Of a DNA stretch of 8,577 bases, positions 5,895-8,577 are shown piece by piece. The number at the start of each line of letters is the position of its first letter. Positions within the stretch are counted from its first letter, which is position 1. Both the position numbers and the translations under genes were made by a program. The stretch comes from an uncultured Flammeovirgaceae bacterium (lineage in GTDB: Bacteria > Bacteroidota > Bacteroidia > Cytophagales > Cyclobacteriaceae): contig CAMPJM010000150.1 of NCBI GenBank assembly GCA_946886805.1, positions 1 through 8,577 on the forward strand, given 5' to 3'. The notes beneath the pieces were generated by a model that saw only the letters and a program-made list of their open reading frames with translations, searched no databases and was not told the DNA's origin.

Positions 5895-8246
5895 CTAAAT
5901 AGCAATGTGAATTGATGGGGGAATATTTTCTTCGTCTCTTCCCCAAACCATGTTAGGTTGAGGTCCCATTTCCAACGTCACCTTGTCTCCATTCATTACT
6001 TCATCATGGGTGATATATGACCGGTTCAGTGGTTTTCCATTTAAAGTTGCCGACTGAATGTAGATATTTTTGGCCGATTTGTTCTTAGCAATCAATTCAA
6101 ATTTTTTACCGTTCCCGACATCAATACTTATCTCACTGAATAAGGGGCTGCCCAGCACATAAATGCCGCTGGCGGGATTGACCGGATAAAAGCCCATAGC
6201 ACTGAAAACATACCAGGCAGACATTTGCCCGCAATCTTCATTTCCGCTGATGCCGTCAGGAGTGGGTTTGTACATCGCTGCCATAATTTGCTGCACCTTT
6301 TCTTGTGTTTTCCAGGGAGCTCCGGCATAATTGTACAAATAGGCTATATGATGGCTGGGTTCGTTTCCATGTGCATATTGTCCAATCAACCCTGAAATGT
6401 CGGGTGAAATATTTTCGCCGGTAATCATAGAGTCTTCACTAAAAAGCGAGTCCAACATGCTAATGAATGGCTCAGACCCTCCATGTAGCGCAATAAGTCC
6501 TGCTACGTCGTGGGGAACAAACCAGCTATGTTGCCAGGCATTTCCCTCTGTATAATCCGTATTCTCACGATGGGATGAATGCTTGGGGTCGAAAGGGGTT
6601 CTCCAACTGCCGTCCCTATTTTTTCCACGCATAAAACCTGTTTCAGTGTCAAAAAGTAATTGGTAGCTGTTGGCGCGCTTTAAGAAATATTGATGATCTT
6701 CCTCCTTGCCCAGCGCTTTTGCCATTTGAGCAATGCACCAATCGTCGTAAGCATATTCAAGCGTTTTGGTCACCGATTCGTTCGCCATGTCAGAAGGAAT
6801 ATAGCCAAATTCTTTATAAAAATTCACACCTCTTATATCCTGCATGGCACTTTTTTTCATGGCTTCGTATGCAGTTTCCACATCATAGTCGCGGTAGCCT
6901 TTAAGATAGGCGTCAACAATAACAGGAATGGCATGATAGCCAGTCATGGTATTGGTTTCGTTACCCAAAAGCTCCCAAACCGGCAAAAACCCGTATTGCT
7001 TGTAATGCGAAAGCAAAGAACGGATCATGTCGTTTACTCGATCGCCCTCCAGAATGGTGAATAATGGCTGTGCCGCCCGAAATGTGTCCCATAAAGAAAA
7101 AATGGCATAGCGATCAAATCCTTCCGCTTTATGCACCTGCCCATCGGCCCCTTTGTATTCACTTTTGCTATCACTGTACAGAACAGGAGCCAGCTTCGTG
7201 TGATAAAGTGCAGTATAAAAAGTTTTTTTCAATGTGTCATTATCGCTCGTGACGTGTATCTTGTTTAGCACATTGTCCCAGTGAGCGTAGGCTTGCTCCC
7301 TTGTTTTATCAAAGTCCCAAGCTGGGATCTCTTCGCTAAGGGATTTTTTTGCCGCATCGACGCTGGCTGAGGAAATAGCCACCTTTAAATAAACTGCCTC
7401 GTCCTGTTTGGTGTCGAAGTTGAACTTTGCCTTTACTAAGCGGCCTTTTGCCTCCGTCTCCTGGTTAAGTAAATTTTCGTCCACCGCGAGAGAATGAGTT
7501 TTAAACGGCTTAGAGAATGCTGCGGCAAAAAACACCCGTTGATCTTCTGCCCAGCCACTGGATTTTCTGTATCCTGAAATTGTAGAATCATTCTCTACCT
7601 TAATATATGTTTCAGTAGGAGAGTCCCAATTGATGGCAAAGCCCAGATTAAAAATAATGGCAGCTTCTTTGGAAGCAGGGAAAATATATTGATGAAAACC
7701 AGCTCTTTTTGTCGCAGTCAGTGCGGCTTGGATGTCATAATCCTTAAGATATACTGCATAATAGCCCGGACTTGCAGATTCATCGTCATGCGAAAAGAGA
7801 GAAGCATAAGTTTGACTGTCTTTGGAAGGATTTTTAACCCAGTCAACCTTGCCAGTCACAGGCATCACCGAAATGTCACATAAATCACCAATGCCTGTGC
7901 CGCTCAAATGCGTGTGACTAAATCCAGCAATTATACTGTCGGAATAGTGGTAGCCCGAACACCAATCCCAGCCCTGCGTGCCATTGTCGGGGCTTAGCTG
8001 AACCATTCCAAATGGGACTGTTGCTCCCGGATAGGTGTGTCCATGACCCCCGGTGCCGACAAAGGGATCTACATAGCTGGCCGGGCTATTTCCGATTTGT
8101 GTGAGGGATTCTTGCTCCTTAGTGTTTGATTTGATGCAGCCCTGCAAAAACAACAAGGGCATAAAAAGCCAAAGGATTATAATGTTTTTCCTTTTGCACC
8201 CAAACAAAACGCATTGTTGCTGCTGAAGCATGGTGTTATCAGTCAT
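5895..8246 (-). CDS. GH92 family alpha-mannosidase, lipoprotein
   Basis: A 783-residue member of glycoside hydrolase family 92, calcium-dependent exo-alpha-mannosidases (mainly alpha-1,2, some alpha-1,3/1,4/1,6) common in Bacteroidota that use N-glycans or fungal mannan. The N-terminal beta-sandwich begins with DPFVGTGGHGHTYPGATVPFG (60-80) and carries FSHTHLSGTG (109-118). The catalytic (alpha/alpha)6 region includes FSLWDTFRAAQPLF (383-396), TEGNAWQHSWFVPHD (566-580), whose E567 is in the motif that holds the general acid in studied enzymes, HGNEPSHHIAYLYNY (626-640) and GNEDCGQMSAWYVFSAMGFYPV (668-689; base region). All expected motifs are present and length is typical. The signal peptide ends in a lipobox LQGC (C37). 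The residues after Cys lack a strong acidic surface-export signal, so a periplasm-facing lipoprotein is likely. Start: ATG at 8246; a second ATG at 8231 is a reasonable alternative. It is first in the operon with asparaginase and cutC. The linkage specificity cannot be told. Confidence 0.95.
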   Translation of the reverse strand: MTDNTMLQQQQCVLFGCKRKNIIILWLFMPLLFLQGCIKSNTKEQESLTQIGNSPASYVDPFVGTGGHGHTYPGATVPFGMVQLSPDNGTQGWDWCSGYHYSDSIIAGFSHTHLSGTGIGDLCDISVMPVTGKVDWVKNPSKDSQTYASLFSHDDESASPGYYAVYLKDYDIQAALTATKRAGFHQYIFPASKEAAIIFNLGFAINWDSPTETYIKVENDSTISGYRKSSGWAEDQRVFFAAAFSKPFKTHSLAVDENLLNQETEAKGRLVKAKFNFDTKQDEAVYLKVAISSASVDAAKKSLSEEIPAWDFDKTREQAYAHWDNVLNKIHVTSDNDTLKKTFYTALYHTKLAPVLYSDSKSEYKGADGQVHKAEGFDRYAIFSLWDTFRAAQPLFTILEGDRVNDMIRSLLSHYKQYGFLPVWELLGNETNTMTGYHAIPVIVDAYLKGYRDYDVETAYEAMKKSAMQDIRGVNFYKEFGYIPSDMANESVTKTLEYAYDDWCIAQMAKALGKEEDHQYFLKRANSYQLLFDTETGFMRGKNRDGSWRTPFDPKHSSHRENTDYTEGNAWQHSWFVPHDVAGLIALHGGSEPFISMLDSLFSEDSMITGENISPDISGLIGQYAHGNEPSHHIAYLYNYAGAPWKTQEKVQQIMAAMYKPTPDGISGNEDCGQMSAWYVFSAMGFYPVNPASGIYVLGSPLFSEISIDVGNGKKFELIAKNKSAKNIYIQSATLNGKPLNRSYITHDEVMNGDKVTLEMGPQPNMVWGRDEENIPPSIHIAI

Positions 8247-8321
8247 TGTGCTTTCTTCTATGTATATGAGGTGTTATTCCAGAACAGTATGAATTTTTGA
8301 TGGAAAACAAACTCCGTAAGA

Positions 8322-8329
8322 CAAAAATA
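8322..8329 (-). promoter_or_regulatory. -7 promoter element of the GH92 operon
   Basis: On the minus strand this reads TATTTTTG, a perfect TAnnTTTG match 76 bp before the GH92 start, implying a leader of about 65-70 nt. There is no TTTG at the -33 position; instead the TGCA-N6-CGCAT element (about 8339-8353) lies there, where a regulator would block or aid RNA polymerase. Confidence 0.4.
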
Positions 8330-8338
8330 GAAAATTAT

Positions 8339-8353
8339 TGCATAAAAACGCAT
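8339..8353. promoter_or_regulatory. Possible operator TGCA-N6-CGCAT before the GH92 operon
   Basis: TGCATAAAAACGCAT has the same core and spacing as the element TGCAGATAAACGCAT found, on the minus strand, at 2543-2557 upstream of the CBM9-like gene. The outer parts form an imperfect inverted repeat TGC-N8-GCA. It sits just upstream of the proposed -7 box. Function is inferred from position and recurrence only. Confidence 0.3.
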
Positions 8354-8492
8354 TAAGTCGACATAAATAAGTGTCATGTGGCTTATAAATTCCATTTTGG
8401 CAATTTTTAGCCGATTTTATTGATATGTTTTACAAAAATTAGTTGCTGTTTCCCAATGCGATTGAGACGTCTGTGTCGATTCGGGGGTTGAA

Positions 8493-8576
8493 TTACACAT
8501 TGTTTCCTAATTTCGACGTTTTTTTATTATCTATTTGGGCTTTTAGATAGATATCTTTATTAAGTGCAGGAAATCG
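8493..8576 (-). other. Possible C-terminal end of a gene entering from the right edge
   Basis: The minus-strand frame starting at 8576 is open for 27 codons (RFPALNKDIYLKAQIDNKK...) and ends with TAA at 8493-8495; the other two minus frames stop quickly. If real, it is the tail of a gene transcribed in the same direction as GH92, about 250 bp upstream of it. The stretch is too short to recognise and could be chance. Confidence 0.2.
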
Positions 8577-8577
8577 C

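Larger units (their letters stand above)
8247..8577. other. Upstream region of the GH92 operon
   Basis: These 331 bp contain the presumed promoter and operator of the GH92 operon (8322-8355) and, at the right edge, a possible gene tail (8493-8576). Between 8356 and 8492 I see AT-rich DNA with no gene, no strong hairpin and no tRNA. Confidence 0.5.

Noticed and set aside
6690..7064. Plus-strand open frame of 124 codons within the GH92 gene
   Set aside because: It is antisense to strongly conserved GH92 motifs and its translation has no recognisable features.
5895..8246. Surface-exposed lipoprotein signal on the GH92 enzyme
   Set aside because: Residues after the lipobox Cys are IKSNTKEQE, without the early acidic run typical of Bacteroidota surface export signals; a periplasm-facing location is more likely.

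Overview
This window looks like chromosomal DNA of a member of the Bacteroidota, probably a polysaccharide-degrading Cytophagales- or Sphingobacteriales-like organism. The grounds are moderate to low GC, start codons mostly without a Shine-Dalgarno sequence, three perfect matches to the Bacteroidota -7 promoter element TAnnTTTG in front of genes, and a gene content of exported glycan-handling proteins (GH92, a Flavobacterium-type glycosylasparaginase, a GH10-like protein and a CBM9-like protein). This placement is inference; no rRNA or other marker gene is present.

Layout, left to right. Positions 1-110 hold an unidentified minus-strand reading frame leaving the window. Positions 122-2422 hold a minus-strand pair: a Sec-exported CBM9-like protein (first gene) and a Tat-exported GH10-like protein. 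An intergenic region (2423-2855) contains a long imperfect inverted repeat and the promoter of a plus-strand DeoR-family regulator (2856-3608). Next comes a broken type II toxin-antitoxin locus (3722-4015): an antitoxin shifted by one base into the frame of a PIN toxin whose body is missing. The break falls exactly where an 87-bp array of degenerate 8-bp repeats (4015-4101) starts, and the array runs into the 3' end of cutC. The rest is a compact minus-strand operon, transcribed from about 8315 to 4072: a GH92 alpha-mannosidase lipoprotein, a Tat-exported N4-(beta-N-acetylglucosaminyl)-L-asparaginase, and a cytoplasmic CutC-family TIM barrel whose start overlaps the asparaginase stop. Positions 8247-8577 hold the operon's upstream region and possibly the tail of another minus-strand gene.

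The GH92-asparaginase pair makes biochemical sense as part of N-glycan breakdown: the mannosidase trims mannose from the glycan, and the asparaginase splits the remaining GlcNAc-Asn bond. The coupled CutC is the odd partner; it suggests a role in this pathway rather than, or besides, copper handling. The left-hand CBM9/GHL10 pair and the divergent DeoR regulator look like a second carbohydrate-related unit. The most unusual features are the octamer repeats, which occur at two loci, abut or enter coding sequence, and mark the breakpoint of the toxin-antitoxin relic.
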